The notes under the pieces are model-generated. The model saw nothing but the letters and a program-made list of their open reading frames with translations. It did no database searches and was not told where the DNA came from. Shown here one piece after another: positions 47,316 to 58,820 of a stretch of 64,000 bases of DNA (its first letter is position 1; each line of letters opens with the position of its first letter). The translations under genes and the position numbers were made by a program. Where the stretch lies: contig CM055100.1 in NCBI GenBank assembly GCA_029204225.1, forward strand, positions 8,942,713 to 9,006,712, in the 5' to 3' direction. Origin of the DNA: Diphasiastrum complanatum (Eukaryota > Streptophyta > Lycopodiopsida > Lycopodiales > Lycopodiaceae).

Positions 47316-48181
47316 CTTGACCTAGATCTAGCAAAAGGAAGCTTGTTAGACTTTGCAGAAGATCCACCAATTTTAGTGATGCTAAAAGGTAACTTTAGAA
47401 AGTTGAGAACAATCTACTTTTCCATTCCATCCTTCTTGTTAGCCATAACAAAAGCATCAAGCTTGAAAAGTCTACATTGTCTATTGCCCCTAGCAACCAA
47501 TATTTCTTCCTTTGTAATGAAACAAGCATCACCACCAAACTTTATCATGTATCCTTTCTCTATCATTTGACCAACACTTAACAAATTGTTTGAAAGTGAA
47601 GGAATGTTAAGAACACCATAAAGTCTTGTTTTCTTATTAGTAGAGAGACAAATAGGAATTGAACCAAGACCTTCAATCACACACTGTGAATTGCTTTCTT
47701 GGCTCCATCGTAAGTGACCAAAGAAGTAAAGAACTCCTTGTGACTAGTCATGTGTGAACTACCTCCACTATCAATCCACCATGAATCTTTGTCTCCCTTC
47801 CCTTGATATTGGACTTGAAGAACACATCAAAAGAGAATCACAACCACCTAGATCCTCATCATTAGTTGTAAAGTTGATTTGCTTGCTACCTTCATCTCTC
47901 TGCTTCTTCAAACATTCATTAGCAAAATGTCCTTTGATTTCACAATAAAAGCATTTCAACTTAGACTTATCTTTCTTTTTGCCAAAAGAATAATTTTCAC
48001 CTTGATCTTGCCCTTTAGACCACTTGCCTTTGCCTTTTCCCTTGAACTTGCCTTTAATGAACATAGCATCCTCTTCATATTGAAATGTTGATGTAGATCC
48101 ACCTCCTCTTGATTGAAGCCTATACTCCTCATTCACCAAGATCTCTTGCAAATCCACAATACTTGGCAAAGTCTTTTAATA
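47316..48181 (-). pseudogene. Copia gag C-terminus and protease of the cargo-bearing derivative
   Basis: From 48169 down: the gag end (LPSIVDLQEILVNEEYRL), a basic linker and a knuckle CFYCEIKGHFANEC. At about 47790-47770 the protease approach reads RQRFMVD, and WWIDSGGSSH-like sequence survives in another frame. After a frame break, IEGLGSIPICLS, LNIPSLSNNLLSVGQM and LFKLDAFVMANKK follow (47680-47414). The gag N-terminus is missing because gypsy LTR sequence begins at about 48182. Same family as 5047-6341. Confidence 0.7.
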
Positions 48182-48626
48182 AGGGAAGCTCTTTAAATCT
48201 TGCCTACAAATCCCAAACACAAAGGATAACACACAATTGAGAAACCACCCAACCAAGTAGAAGCATCCAATCAATCTCTAGAAGCCTCACCCCCAAGCCA
48301 AGGAACAAGAAGCATGAATGTAGAGTGAGAGCCTGACAATGAATCAAGAACCATGATGAGGAGTAGGGTGAGTTTGGACCCATTATATAGAGCCAAAAGC
48401 ATCCTGGGCACTTAGCCATGCATAGCCCTAAGTTCCCTATACATACATTCACCTGGAATAGAGTGGACCTATGCATGGACCAACTATTCATAAAATTGCT
48501 ATTGATAACTCTAAACATGCATACACTGTCTCATACCTTGTCTAAACTCCATTTAGTGTGTTCTGGACCTCACAAGGATATTAGTTACTTTCAATTCACG
48601 TCCAGTATGACGTGGCATAACTAACA
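48182..48626 (-). repeat. Gypsy 3' LTR, with TATA box
   Basis: On the minus strand the block begins TGTTAGTTATGCC at 48626, has CTCTATATAATG at 48392-48381 as a likely TATA box, and runs to about 48182. It belongs to the gypsy element whose body lies at 56596-60261. A second, shorter copy lies at 55388-55665, where sequence ends just beyond the TATA box. Confidence 0.55.
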
Positions 48627-48874
48627 GCTTGTTTAACTAGAACTGTGTATCCAAGACTAGGAGTATATTGTATCGTATGTGCTAGTCATCTGGTAGACAG
48701 CTTATAATGCTTCCCTATACGTAATGTCTAAAAATATTTTGGAATCCTAAGATATACCCAATCATCAACTTTTAAATCTCTTGGAGACCTCTTAAGATCG
48801 GTGTAGTGTTTAGCTCTATCCTGAGCACTTCGGATTATCCTTAGCCACTTGCAACATTTCTTGCATATCATGCA
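48627..48874 (-). pseudogene. Gypsy integrase C-terminus
   Basis: Minus-strand frames give DMQEMLQVAKDN, then by frameshift AQDRAKHYTDLKRSPRDLKVDDWVYL and LRIGKHYKLS, the usual end of a plant gypsy integrase. The reading continues across the copia insertion into FADFLH at 56596-56616, and the target site ATGCA marks the break. Confidence 0.75.
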
Positions 48875-49556
48875 TGTTAAAAATTCACAATTCTAGCTTG
48901 ACTAGTTTTGGTCATATGACTTGTAAATAGTTAGATGGTCATGATGTGGCTTGTCACACGTGCCAAATAGCATAGGATTCCATTCATAAGGATGTTCTCA
49001 AGTAGACCTAAGTGTTAGAACCTTTGGAATGAGTCCAAATTATGCTTAGATACAAGGGAGAAAAAATAGGAGCTATTTTTGGTAATTTTTGCATTGTTGA
49101 GGGATCTCCAAGATTCCAACCCTAACTTGGTAGGGATGAAAGATCCACCAAAATTAGCATTAGGGATAGGTTTAGGGCTACTCATACCTGCCCAAAACCG
49201 TGATGGATCATGTATATATAGGTGATGATATCTCACCAAAATCAATCAAGCAATTTCATGTTTTTTCTCTCATAATGGTGCAATTGCTCTCTATGTTCAT
49301 AATTGTTTGAGTACTTGTGATTACTAATGATTATAGGATTGAATGTAGGTCTGGTGTACAGTACTCAGACTGTGGGAGGCCGTACTTTCACACGTGTGAA
49401 GCCTTCTTCAAGGATTTGGGCCATTTAGTGAGGTTCAAGCATAGATTTTTGATGGATTTTGATGGTTCAACTTGTGCTAATCTTATGAAATCATAATCTA
49501 TTGTTTCCCTCATCATTTCAAGTGTTTTAGGATCCTTATTTGCTGTAATTTTTACA
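48875..49556 (+). repeat. 5' LTR of the young copia element
   Basis: 682 bp with a TATATATA box at 49213-49220 and the palindrome TTTCACACGTGTGAAG near 49389. Identical by eye to the LTR at 55914-56595. Confidence 0.92.
49213..49220 (+). promoter_or_regulatory. TATA box of the copia LTR
   Basis: TATATATA about 340 bp into the LTR, in a position suited to drive the genomic RNA. Sequence-based inference. Confidence 0.55.
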
Positions 49557-49569
49557 TGGTATCAGAGCC
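49557..49569 (+). promoter_or_regulatory. Primer-binding site of the young copia element
   Basis: TGGTATCAGAGCC immediately follows the LTR. It is the canonical plant copia site complementary to initiator methionine tRNA. Confidence 0.95.
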
Positions 49570-50366
49570 TAAAGGCTGAAATGAGCTAAATCCTTGGTTT
49601 TCATTCAATTTGATCACAATTTTTGATCTAAATCTTGTGTAGATTGGATCTTAGCATCTAGTATTGTTCTAGAACTCAAAGTGAGTCAAATACATTGGAG
49701 ATTGGTGTTGTGTGACTTCATTTGCAGGTGTTTAGGTGTCTAAAACCAGAGGCAAAGTTGAATTCAATTCACATTACCAAGATAGCAAGTTTTGCTTGCT
49801 CCAAGCATTGATTTCTAAGCGAGTTTTGGAGGTGATTTCATAGAGAAGGATTTCTAGCATTCAAGGAGAGGGAAGATCAGAGTTTTGGGGACTCTTCAAG
49901 GCTGTTCTAAGGTGTAGTAGGCACCTCCTAAAATGATTTAGGTTCAGTCCAACCATTGCTTGACTTATGCACCAAATTAGATCAATTTTTCATCAATTTT
50001 GATCATTTTTTGCTTGTGATTGGATAGTAGATTGTGTTGCATCCTCATTAAGTTCCATTTAGATCTTTTACAAGTGATTTTGGAAGTATATTAGGTTGCT
50101 GAAATTCACTCTTGATCAGATCATTTGGAAGCTTTAATGTTCTTTATAGAAAGAGGGGCAATTCTACTAGTATTGTCTACTTCAATCAAGCAAGTGCATT
50201 GTTTCTAGTATTCTATGATTTGATTTTGTTAGAGATCATTCTTAGATCTTTATAGGAAGTCTATTACTGATCTTTTCAGGTCCCTAAGAAGTGGGATAAG
50301 GTAGACCTTCAATCAAATCAATAGAAGTAACCTTCATTTGTGTCAAGTCCTTGATTAGGAGACTAG

Positions 50367-53300
50367 ATGGCATCTATAAATGCATATCTTTTGGATACTA
50401 ATGAAAGGCTCAACAAAACTAACTATTCCATATGGAAAGTTAGAATGGAATCTATCATGATCATGCAAGATCTGATGGAAATTGTAAATGGTAAGGAGGG
50501 TGAACCTATTCATCCTCAAGAAAAAGCCAAATACATCAAGAGGTGCAATGTTGCACTACATTGCATAAAAATGAATGTTGCAAATGAACTCTTAAGAGAG
50601 GTAGGAGATTGCACTTCAGCTCAAGATGCTTGGGAGACTTTGCAAAAGGTCTATGAATCCAAGAACCAAACTAGAATGTTAGCTTTGAAGAATCAAATCT
50701 ATAGAAGCTATCAAAAGAAAGGAGAGAGTGCACATACTTTTGTCCTAAGAGTAAAGGAATTGAACAAAGAGCTAGCCTTTATAGGTGACCCTATCAAGGA
50801 TGAAGAGCTTGTTCAACTCATATTGAATGGACTAAGCTTTGAATTTGACAATTTGGTTCAGGGATATGCAATTATGGGTAAGCTACCCATACTTGAAGAA
50901 CTCCAAGGCACGCTCATGGCCGAGGAATCAAGAAGGAGCCAAATGCAAGAGAGGTTGGATAGGCTTTCCATCCAAGGTGGAGATGACCAAGCTCTCTTCA
51001 CCAAAGGCAAAGGCAAGTCCAAAGGCAAAGGATCAACATTCAAGAAGTCTACAAAGCTTGAGGATCAAGAAGGACCCCCAAAGGCATCTCCATCAACCAC
51101 CAAAGTCAAGAAGGACAAATCAAAGGTGAAGTGCTACTATTGTAGCAAGATGGGGCATTATGCCTCGGAATGCTTCAAGAGGAAGCAAGATCAAAGCCAA
51201 GCCAACATGAGCAAAGAGGAGGAGGAGGAGAGTTCACATGAGGACTCTCTCATGATGTCCATATTTTCTTCAACAAGCTTCAAAGGAGAAGATCCTTGGT
51301 GGATTGACTCGGGTGCTAGTTCACACATGACTAGTAAAAGGGAGTTTTTCTCTTCTCTCTTATCTTATGATGGACCTATAAAGTCTATCTATACAGCAAA
51401 TGATGAAGCTTGTAAGATTGAAGGAGTTGGTAGCATTCCCCTTTGCTTAGGATCTTCCAAAAAGATCAACATAGAAGGTGTTTTGTACATTCCTAAAATA
51501 ACAAAGAATCTACTAAGTGTTGGCCAAATGGTAGACAATGGTTTCAATATTGACTTTGCTTCAAATGAATGTTTCATCAAGAAGAAGGGTAAGATAGTGG
51601 CTAAGGGCACTAGACTTGGCAAACTTTATAAGTTGGATGCATTTTTGGATACTAATGTTGTCATGTTGGCCGAGAAGAGCAAGATATCTACCTTTACTTT
51701 ATGGCACAAAAGACTTGGACATGTCAACTCGGGTTCCATGGAGGCTATGATCAAGGAGGAGTATGCTTTAGGCCTACCAAGGTCTATTGGGAAGGAAGAC
51801 AAGGTTTGTGAAGCTTGTGCCTTATCCAAGGCACATAAGAAGGTGTTTCCTAACTCCATCACAAAGTCATCTCATCCTCTTGAACTCATACACTCGGATG
51901 TGCACATTGCTAGCACCAAATCTAATGGAGGTTCATCCATGTTGTTAACCTTCATTGATGACTACTCAAGATATTGTTGGGTGTTCTTACTTTCCTGCAA
52001 GTCTCAAGTATTTGATACTTTTGTAAAGTTCAAGTTGTTTGTGGAAAAGCATCATAATCATAGCATCAAGATTCTTATAAGTGACAATGGTGGAGAATTC
52101 ATCTCCAATGAGTTCAAGGCCTTTTGTGAGGAGGAAGGGATCAAGAAAGAGACTTCTTGTCCTTACACTCCTCAACAAAATGGAGTTGCTGAAAGAAGGA
52201 ATAGAACATTATGTGAATGTTCTAAGGCTTTAAGATTAGATGCTTGTTTGCCCAAATCCTTTTGGGGTGAGTCTCTTGTATGTGCAAACTACTTGATGAA
52301 TAGGGTGTCTTGCAAAGAAATTGAAGGCAAGACTCCTTATGAGATGTTGTATGGAAAGAAACCCAATCTTAGTCACTTGAAAGTTTTTGGGTGTATATGT
52401 TATGTGCATGTGCCATTGGAAACAAGAACCAAGGAGGATCCATCTTCCACAAGAGGGATCATGCTTGGATATGCAAGCTCAAGCAAGGGCTACAAAGTCT
52501 ATCTCCCATCCTTGAACAAATTTGTTGTTTCAAGGGATGTCATCTTTGATGAACATCATATGCATATGCTTGAAGAAGGCTCAAGTGCTCCAACAATCAA
52601 GAAGAAGATGGCCGAGGAGCAAGATCTTGGTTTTGAGGAGGAGCTCATGGAGGAGCAAGCACCAAACCCACCTATCACACCAAGGAGATCTTCAAGGGCA
52701 AAAGTGGAGCCATCAAGGCTCACATATCAAGGCAAAGGACAGCAAGTTGAGGGTATCTCATCCACTTCTTATGCTTTATCTAGTTTTGAAGAACCGTCTA
52801 ACGTTGAAGATGCATTGAACTCCAAAGAATGGTATAAAGCTATGTTGGATGAGTATGATGCCTTGATTGAGAATGAAACTTGGTTGCTTGTTGAGAGACC
52901 TCAAAGGAATGTAATAGGATGCAAGTGGGTCTTCAAGCTTAAGTTGAATGCAAATGGGAGTGTTAACAAACATAAAGCAAGATTAGTTGCAAAAGGTTAT
53001 GCTCAAGAGAGAGGGATAGACTATGAGGAAACTTTTGCACCCGTGGCCAAGATGGTCACAATAAGACTAATCATTGCACTTGCATCACATTTTGGATGGA
53101 TTCTATGTCAAATGGATGTCTCTAATGCTTTCTTGAATGGTTTTTTGGAAGAGGATATCTATATGGAGCAGCCACAAGGGTTCATCAAGCATGGAATGGA
53201 GAACAAAGTATGCCATCTCCAAAGAAGCATCTATGGCTTGAAGCAAGCCTCGAGATCTTGGAATTCAAGACTACATTGCTATCTTATTTCACTTTCTTTT

Positions 53301-54335
53301 GTTCAAAGTGAATATGATCCCACTCTTTACATTAAGTTTGATGATGTTGGTATTGTACTTTTACTCATTTATGTAGATGACATCATCATTAGTGGAAATA
53401 GTGTTGATGGTATTGAAAAAATCAAGATAGATCTATCCTTAGAGTTCAAGATGGTAGATCTAGGGTGTCTTCACTTCATCTTAGGCATAGAAGTACTTAG
53501 AGGGTCTGATTTTATCTTTATAAGTCAAGTAAACTATGCTCAAAGTCTTTTGAAGAAGTTTAAGATGGAAGTATGCAAAAGTGTTGACACACCAATGGAG
53601 CAAGATGTAAAAGTGCCAAATGAAGATGATGAAAGATCCTTCATGGACATCACTTTGTTTAGGCAACTTATAGGTTCCTTAATGTGGATCACTATAACTA
53701 GACCAGATCTTAGCTTTAGTGTATGTAGGTTGAGCCAATCCATGCAAAAGCCATTGAATATCCATTGGAAAAAGGCTAAGAGGATTCTAAGATACATCTC
53801 GGGTACATTGGATTTTGGGATTCTATATAGAGGAGATGTGATTAACCTTCATGCATTTAGTGATTCAGATTTTGCAGGGGAAAAGAGGGATAGGAAATCA
53901 ACAAGTGCCTATTCAACTTTCATAGGAGAAGGTGTGGTTTCATGGCTTTCAAAAAAGCAAGAAACTATATCTCTATCTTCAACCGAGGCCGAGTACAAAG
54001 CTTTGACAACCACTACAAAGGAGGTACTTTGGATCAAGAGATTATTGGTGGAACTAAAGATCATGGATTCAGAGGAGGCACCAATCATCTACAATGACAA
54101 TATATCAGCCCAACACCTTGCATCTAACCCAATCTTCCATGCAAGATCTAAGCACATTGAGATATGCCATCACTTTGTGAGAGAAATGGTGCAAGCCAAG
54201 GAGATTGCTTTGGAGCATGTTCCAAGCAATGAATGTGTAGCTGATCTACTTACTAAACCACTTCAAAAGACACCTTTTATGAAGTTCAGATCATCACTTG
54301 GAGTGATTAGTAAAGCAATGATTGAACCAAGCTAG
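50367..54335 (+). CDS. Copia gag-pol polyprotein, intact
   Basis: One frame of 1322 residues, about usual for plant copia elements. The ATG follows an 800-bp leader. Gag occupies about 1-250, with CCHC knuckle Cys256, Cys259, His264 and Cys269. The protease has the WWIDSGASSHM motif with Asp314. The pre-integrase LWHKRLGH is at about 445. The integrase triad is Asp511, Asp573 and Glu609, with 35 residues between the last two. Reverse transcriptase has YVDD at 1002-1005. RNase H has Asp1166/1168, Glu1207 in STEAEY, Asp1244 and the ARSKHIEI block near 1259. Every catalytic residue is present and no stop or shift interrupts it, so the element may still be mobile. In the cell the polyprotein forms virus-like particles, copies the RNA and integrates the DNA. 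Confidence 0.96.
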   Translation: MASINAYLLDTNERLNKTNYSIWKVRMESIMIMQDLMEIVNGKEGEPIHPQEKAKYIKRCNVALHCIKMNVANELLREVGDCTSAQDAWETLQKVYESKNQTRMLALKNQIYRSYQKKGESAHTFVLRVKELNKELAFIGDPIKDEELVQLILNGLSFEFDNLVQGYAIMGKLPILEELQGTLMAEESRRSQMQERLDRLSIQGGDDQALFTKGKGKSKGKGSTFKKSTKLEDQEGPPKASPSTTKVKKDKSKVKCYYCSKMGHYASECFKRKQDQSQANMSKEEEEESSHEDSLMMSIFSSTSFKGEDPWWIDSGASSHMTSKREFFSSLLSYDGPIKSIYTANDEACKIEGVGSIPLCLGSSKKINIEGVLYIPKITKNLLSVGQMVDNGFNIDFASNECFIKKKGKIVAKGTRLGKLYKLDAFLDTNVVMLAEKSKISTFTLWHKRLGHVNSGSMEAMIKEEYALGLPRSIGKEDKVCEACALSKAHKKVFPNSITKSSHPLELIHSDVHIASTKSNGGSSMLLTFIDDYSRYCWVFLLSCKSQVFDTFVKFKLFVEKHHNHSIKILISDNGGEFISNEFKAFCEEEGIKKETSCPYTPQQNGVAERRNRTLCECSKALRLDACLPKSFWGESLVCANYLMNRVSCKEIEGKTPYEMLYGKKPNLSHLKVFGCICYVHVPLETRTKEDPSSTRGIMLGYASSSKGYKVYLPSLNKFVVSRDVIFDEHHMHMLEEGSSAPTIKKKMAEEQDLGFEEELMEEQAPNPPITPRRSSRAKVEPSRLTYQGKGQQVEGISSTSYALSSFEEPSNVEDALNSKEWYKAMLDEYDALIENETWLLVERPQRNVIGCKWVFKLKLNANGSVNKHKARLVAKGYAQERGIDYEETFAPVAKMVTIRLIIALASHFGWILCQMDVSNAFLNGFLEEDIYMEQPQGFIKHGMENKVCHLQRSIYGLKQASRSWNSRLHCYLISLSFVQSEYDPTLYIKFDDVGIVLLLIYVDDIIISGNSVDGIEKIKIDLSLEFKMVDLGCLHFILGIEVLRGSDFIFISQVNYAQSLLKKFKMEVCKSVDTPMEQDVKVPNEDDERSFMDITLFRQLIGSLMWITITRPDLSFSVCRLSQSMQKPLNIHWKKAKRILRYISGTLDFGILYRGDVINLHAFSDSDFAGEKRDRKSTSAYSTFIGEGVVSWLSKKQETISLSSTEAEYKALTTTTKEVLWIKRLLVELKIMDSEEAPIIYNDNISAQHLASNPIFHARSKHIEICHHFVREMVQAKEIALEHVPSNECVADLLTKPLQKTPFMKFRSSLGVISKAMIEPS

Positions 54336-54337
54336 AT

Positions 54338-54349
54338 AGTGAGGAGGAG
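54338..54349 (+). promoter_or_regulatory. Polypurine tract
   Basis: AGTGAGGAGGAG directly before the 3' LTR, the expected primer site for plus-strand DNA synthesis. Confidence 0.8.
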
Positions 54350-55030
54350 TGTTAAAAATTCACAATTCTAGCTTGACTAGTTTTGGTCATATGACTTGTA
54401 AATAGTTAGATGGTCATGATGTGGCTTGTCACACGTGCCAAATAGCATAGGATTCCATTCATAAGGATGTTCTCAAGTAGACCTAAGTGTTAGAACCTTT
54501 GGAATGAGTCCAAATTATGCTTAGATACAAGGGAGAAAAAATAGGAGCTATTTTTGGTAATTTTTGCATTGTTGAGGGATCTCCAAGATTCCAACCCTAA
54601 CTTGGTAGGGATGAAAGATCCACCAAAATTAGCATTAGGGATAGGTTTAGGGCTACTCATACCTGCCCAAAACCGTGATGGATCATGTATATATAGGTGA
54701 TGATATCTCACCAAAATCAATCAAGCAATTTCATGATTTTTCTCTCATAATGGTGCAATTGCTCTCTATGTTCATAATTGTTTGAGTACTTGTGATTATT
54801 AATGATTATAGGATTGAATGTAGGTCTGGTGTACAGTACTCAGACTGTGGGAGGCCGTACTTTCACACGTGTGAAGCCTTCTTCAAGGATTTGGGCCATT
54901 TAGTGAGGTTCAAGCATAGATTTTTGATGGATTTTGATGGTTCAACTTGTGCTAATCTTATGAAATCATAATCTATTGTTTCCTCATCATTTCAAGTGTT
55001 TTAGGATCCTTATTTGCTGTAATTTTTACA
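54350..55030 (+). repeat. 3' LTR of the young copia element
   Basis: 681 bp. Differs from the 5' LTR by eye at TTCATGA versus TTCATGT, GATTATTAATG versus GATTACTAATG, and one C lost in TTTCCCTC. Followed by CTTCC, not the ATGCA target duplication. Confidence 0.93.
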
Positions 55031-55387
55031 CTTCCATCACTTGTGACTGCCAAAATGTGTGTACCTCCAAGCTAGCCCATATTTCCCTCCGAACGAAAAA
55101 TTTCCAAGTTACAGATGCGTGTGTCAATGCAACTATCACCTGACTCGACAATGCCACTATCGATCATACCTGTGAGAGCATTCCCCCAAAATGCCACTTG
55201 ACATTGGTTGGTTTGAACCCCAAAAGTTGAACCTAATCACAAGAATTTTTCACCTGTAACCGACATACCATGCCTACCTCTCACTATGATTGCTTGCCCT
55301 CTCAAAATTGCTGCCAATGATGAGCAGTCACACCGCCAAACTGCACTTCCGTCGCCAAAACTAGCTTTCTCCACACAATTCCGCCAA
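55031..55387. other. Unassigned segment between LTR and gypsy duplicate
   Basis: 357 bp of higher GC than its neighbours, absent from the equivalent position at 48349. On the minus strand it is open for much of its length (for example GRHGMSVTGEKFL), but no family is recognised. It marks the unexplained right flank of the full-length copia element. Confidence 0.4.
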
Positions 55388-55913
55388 AACCATGATGAGG
55401 AGTAGGGTGAGTTTGGACCCATTATATAGAGCCAAAAGCATCCTGGGCACTTAGCCATGCATAGCCCTAAGTTCCCTATACATACATTCACCTGGAATAG
55501 AGTGGACCTATGCATGGACCAACTATTCATAAAATTGCTATTGATAACTCTAAACATGCATACACTGTCTCATACCTTGTCTAAACTCCATTTAGTGTGT
55601 TCTGGACCTCACAAGGATATTAGTTACTTTCAATTCACGTCCAGTATGACGTGGCATAACTAACAGCTTGTTTAACTAGAACTGTGTATCCAAGACTAGG
55701 AGTATATTGTATCGTATGTGCTAGTCATCTGGTAGACAGCTTATAATGCTTCCCTATACGTAATGTCTAAAAATATTTTGGAATCCTAAGATATACCCAA
55801 TCATCAACTTTTAAATCTCTTGGAGACCTCTTAAGATCGGTGTAGTGTTTAGCTCTATCCTGAGCACTTCGGATTATCCTTAGCCACTTGCAACATTTCT
55901 TGCATATCATGCA
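55388..55913 (-). repeat. Second copy of gypsy LTR start and integrase end
   Basis: Matches 48349-48874 with no difference seen, at a constant offset of 7039 bp. It contains the gypsy integrase C-terminus and the LTR up to just past its TATA box, and ends in ATGCA before the next copia LTR. Confidence 0.9.
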
Positions 55914-56595
55914 TGTTAAAAATTCACAATTCTAGCTTGACTAGTTTTGGTCATATGACTTGTAAATAGTTAGATGGTCATGATGTGGCTTGTCACACGT
56001 GCCAAATAGCATAGGATTCCATTCATAAGGATGTTCTCAAGTAGACCTAAGTGTTAGAACCTTTGGAATGAGTCCAAATTATGCTTAGATACAAGGGAGA
56101 AAAAATAGGAGCTATTTTTGGTAATTTTTGCATTGTTGAGGGATCTCCAAGATTCCAACCCTAACTTGGTAGGGATGAAAGATCCACCAAAATTAGCATT
56201 AGGGATAGGTTTAGGGCTACTCATACCTGCCCAAAACCGTGATGGATCATGTATATATAGGTGATGATATCTCACCAAAATCAATCAAGCAATTTCATGT
56301 TTTTTCTCTCATAATGGTGCAATTGCTCTCTATGTTCATAATTGTTTGAGTACTTGTGATTACTAATGATTATAGGATTGAATGTAGGTCTGGTGTACAG
56401 TACTCAGACTGTGGGAGGCCGTACTTTCACACGTGTGAAGCCTTCTTCAAGGATTTGGGCCATTTAGTGAGGTTCAAGCATAGATTTTTGATGGATTTTG
56501 ATGGTTCAACTTGTGCTAATCTTATGAAATCATAATCTATTGTTTCCCTCATCATTTCAAGTGTTTTAGGATCCTTATTTGCTGTAATTTTTACA
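55914..56595 (+). repeat. Solo copia LTR with target duplication
   Basis: 682 bp, identical by eye to the 5' LTR at 48875-49556. Flanked by ATGCA on both sides (55909-55913 and 56596-56600). It interrupts the gypsy integrase frame between FADFLH and DMQEML. Confidence 0.92.
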
Positions 56596-58820
56596 ATGCA
56601 AAAAATCAGCAAACTTCTGGATCTTAATAGACGACTTCGTCTCAACATTTACTAGAGACCTAGGTTGAAAATCGTACATAAGCATAAAAGGATTGTAACC
56701 TGTAGTAGAATGGTTTTTACTATTATATGCAAACTCAACCAGTGGAAAATAATCTTCCCAATGAGATTGCCTGTGAGAAACGTATGTCCTTCAAAATATC
56801 TTCCATAGTTTGATTAGTCCTTTCTGTCTGGCCATCTGACTCAAGATGATCAGAAAAAATTAAACTCAAAGAAGTTTCCAGTTTATGGAATACTGTTGAC
56901 CAAAAGTGATCTGTGAACTTAGGATCTCTATCACTAACAATGTCACTTGGCAGACCATACAGCCAAAATAATCTCTCAACAAAGATCTGGGCTAAATCAA
57001 AAGCCTTTATAATTGACTTGACTGGTATGAATGTAGCTAACTTAGTTAACCGATCCACTACAACCCAAATAGAATTGTTTTGTCGTTGGGTCTTTGGAAG
57101 TCCAACTACAAAATCCATAGATATGCTTTCCCATTTCTTATCTGGGATATCTAACGGATGCAACACTACCACCAGCCTTATGGCATTCAGCCTTTGCTAG
57201 TTGACAAGGCTTGCTTTTAACAACATATGACTCGACATATGACTTGAGCTTTGGCCAATAAAATTCTCTCTTAACCAAGTCCAGAGTCCTATGTATACCG
57301 AGATGTCCTGCATAGGGTATGTCATGACATTCAAACAAAATCTTCCGTTTGAGCTCATCATCTCCAGGTACACAAACTTTTCCATTCTGAAATAGTAATC
57401 CATCTCGAATGGTGAACTGTTCCACAATCTTCTTATCTTTCTTAGTTAGTTGAGTCCCCTGTGTTTCTGACTCAACACTGTCCACATTTCTTCCGGTCTG
57501 AACAATGTTCCAAATGTGACCAAAATGAGAATCTGATTCATATTTTTCTCTCAGCGAAAGATATAGATCCGTAGAAATCTAGGTGAATGACAACTCGTTC
57601 AGTTCACCGATCTGACTAAGAGCATCTGCAACTTGATTAGAGTTGTCTCTTATGTAACAAATTTCATGATCGAATTCTTGCATCAATTCAGCCCATCAAG
57701 TTTTTCTCCCCCGAAGATCATGTTGACTACAAAAATACTTAAGAGGCTGGTGATCCATATACACTACAAGCTTACTACCATACAAGTAGTGTCTCCAGGT
57801 TTTAAGTGCATGGATTACAACAAACAATTCATTTTCCTGTGTAGTATAATGCAACTGAGGACCAGTGATTTTTTTGCTTTCAAACGCTAGTGGTCTATCC
57901 ATTTGTAATATAACTGCTCCAACTGCAACATCACTTGCGTCCGTTCTTACGACATAAGGTAAATTTGAATTTGCAATTTGTAACACGGAAGCTAAAACAA
58001 TCATTGTTTTAAGTCTCTCAAAACATTGATTTAATTTCTCATTCCAAACAACAGGCAGACTAGGTTGATTTCTCTTTTTCTTTTATTAACAATTCCTTTT
58101 TGTCAGATTATTAAGCGGCGCTCCTAACTTAGCATAATCCTCAATAAATCTCTTGAAGAAAAGTGTAAAACAGTTTTTGGAATTAGCCACTCAATCACAA
58201 TCTTGATTTTATCCTTGTCAATTTTGATTCCATTTACTGTGATCTTATGACCGAGATAAAACAACTCTCGCTTAAAGAACTCACACTTGGACTCTTTAGC
58301 GTAGAATAACTCCTGACGGAGTTTCAACAAGATGATTTTTAAGTGTTCTACGTGTTCCACCAAGGATTTACTGTAAACGAAAATGTCATCTAAGAATACA
58401 ACCACAAACTTCTCCAAATATGGATGAAATAAATCGTTCATCATTTGTTGGAACATTGCTGGAGCATTCGTTAATCCAAATGACAACACTAAGAGTTCAT
58501 AATGACCAAATCTAGAACGAAATCCTGTCTTTTGGACATCTTTCGACTTAATTCTTATTTGATTTTACACTGTCCTGAGATCTATCTTGGTGAAATACCA
58601 TGCTCCACCCAAGCGATCTAAAGGTCATCCATCTTGGGTAATGGATATATATTCTTTATAGTCACTTTATTAATCCCCTTGTAATCCACACACATCCGAA
58701 AGCCTCCATCTTTCTTCGCTTTAAGAAGAACAGGAGAGCCCCATGGTGATTTACTAGGTTGTATATGTCCCGTCCTCAGATAGTTTTCTATTTGATTCGA
58801 AATCTCTATCTCCTCTTTTT
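56596..58820 (-). pseudogene. Gypsy RT, RNase H and integrase of the element hosting copia
   Basis: From high to low: reverse transcriptase with [20 protein letters not shown] near 58740-58690, then LTNAPAMFQQMMNDLF and the palm FLDDIFVYS near 58400. RNase H follows (DASDVAVGAVI, YTTQENELFVVI) at 58004-57696. The integrase zinc region has HLGIHRTLDLVKREFYWPKLK with one Cys of the CxxC lost (57485-57138). The core has MDFVVGLPKT, DRLTK, SDRDPKF and ESDGQTERTNQ (57172-56735), followed by YDFQPRSLVN and FADFLH at 56596. At least five frameshifts or stops. The end continues beyond the inserted copia LTR. Confidence 0.85.

Larger units (their letters stand above)
48875..55030 (+). mobile_element. 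Full-length, young Ty1/copia retrotransposon
   Basis: 5' LTR 48875-49556 and 3' LTR 54350-55030 both start TGTTAAAAATTC and end TTTTTACA. By eye they differ at only three places (two substitutions and one indel), so insertion was recent. A PBS follows the 5' LTR and a polypurine tract precedes the 3' LTR. The single polyprotein is intact. The left target base run is ATGCA, but the right flank begins CTTCC. The matching ATGCA is found only after a third LTR at 56596, which shows rearrangement after insertion. Confidence 0.95.

Noticed and set aside
48204-48624. Frames of 68-106 residues on both strands, repeated at 55237-55663
   Set aside because: They lie in gypsy LTR sequence and its duplicate; no start context or known domain.
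49015-49245. A 76-residue frame repeated three times (also near 54490 and 56054)
   Set aside because: It is antisense within the copia LTR and repeats only because the LTR does; no coding signature.
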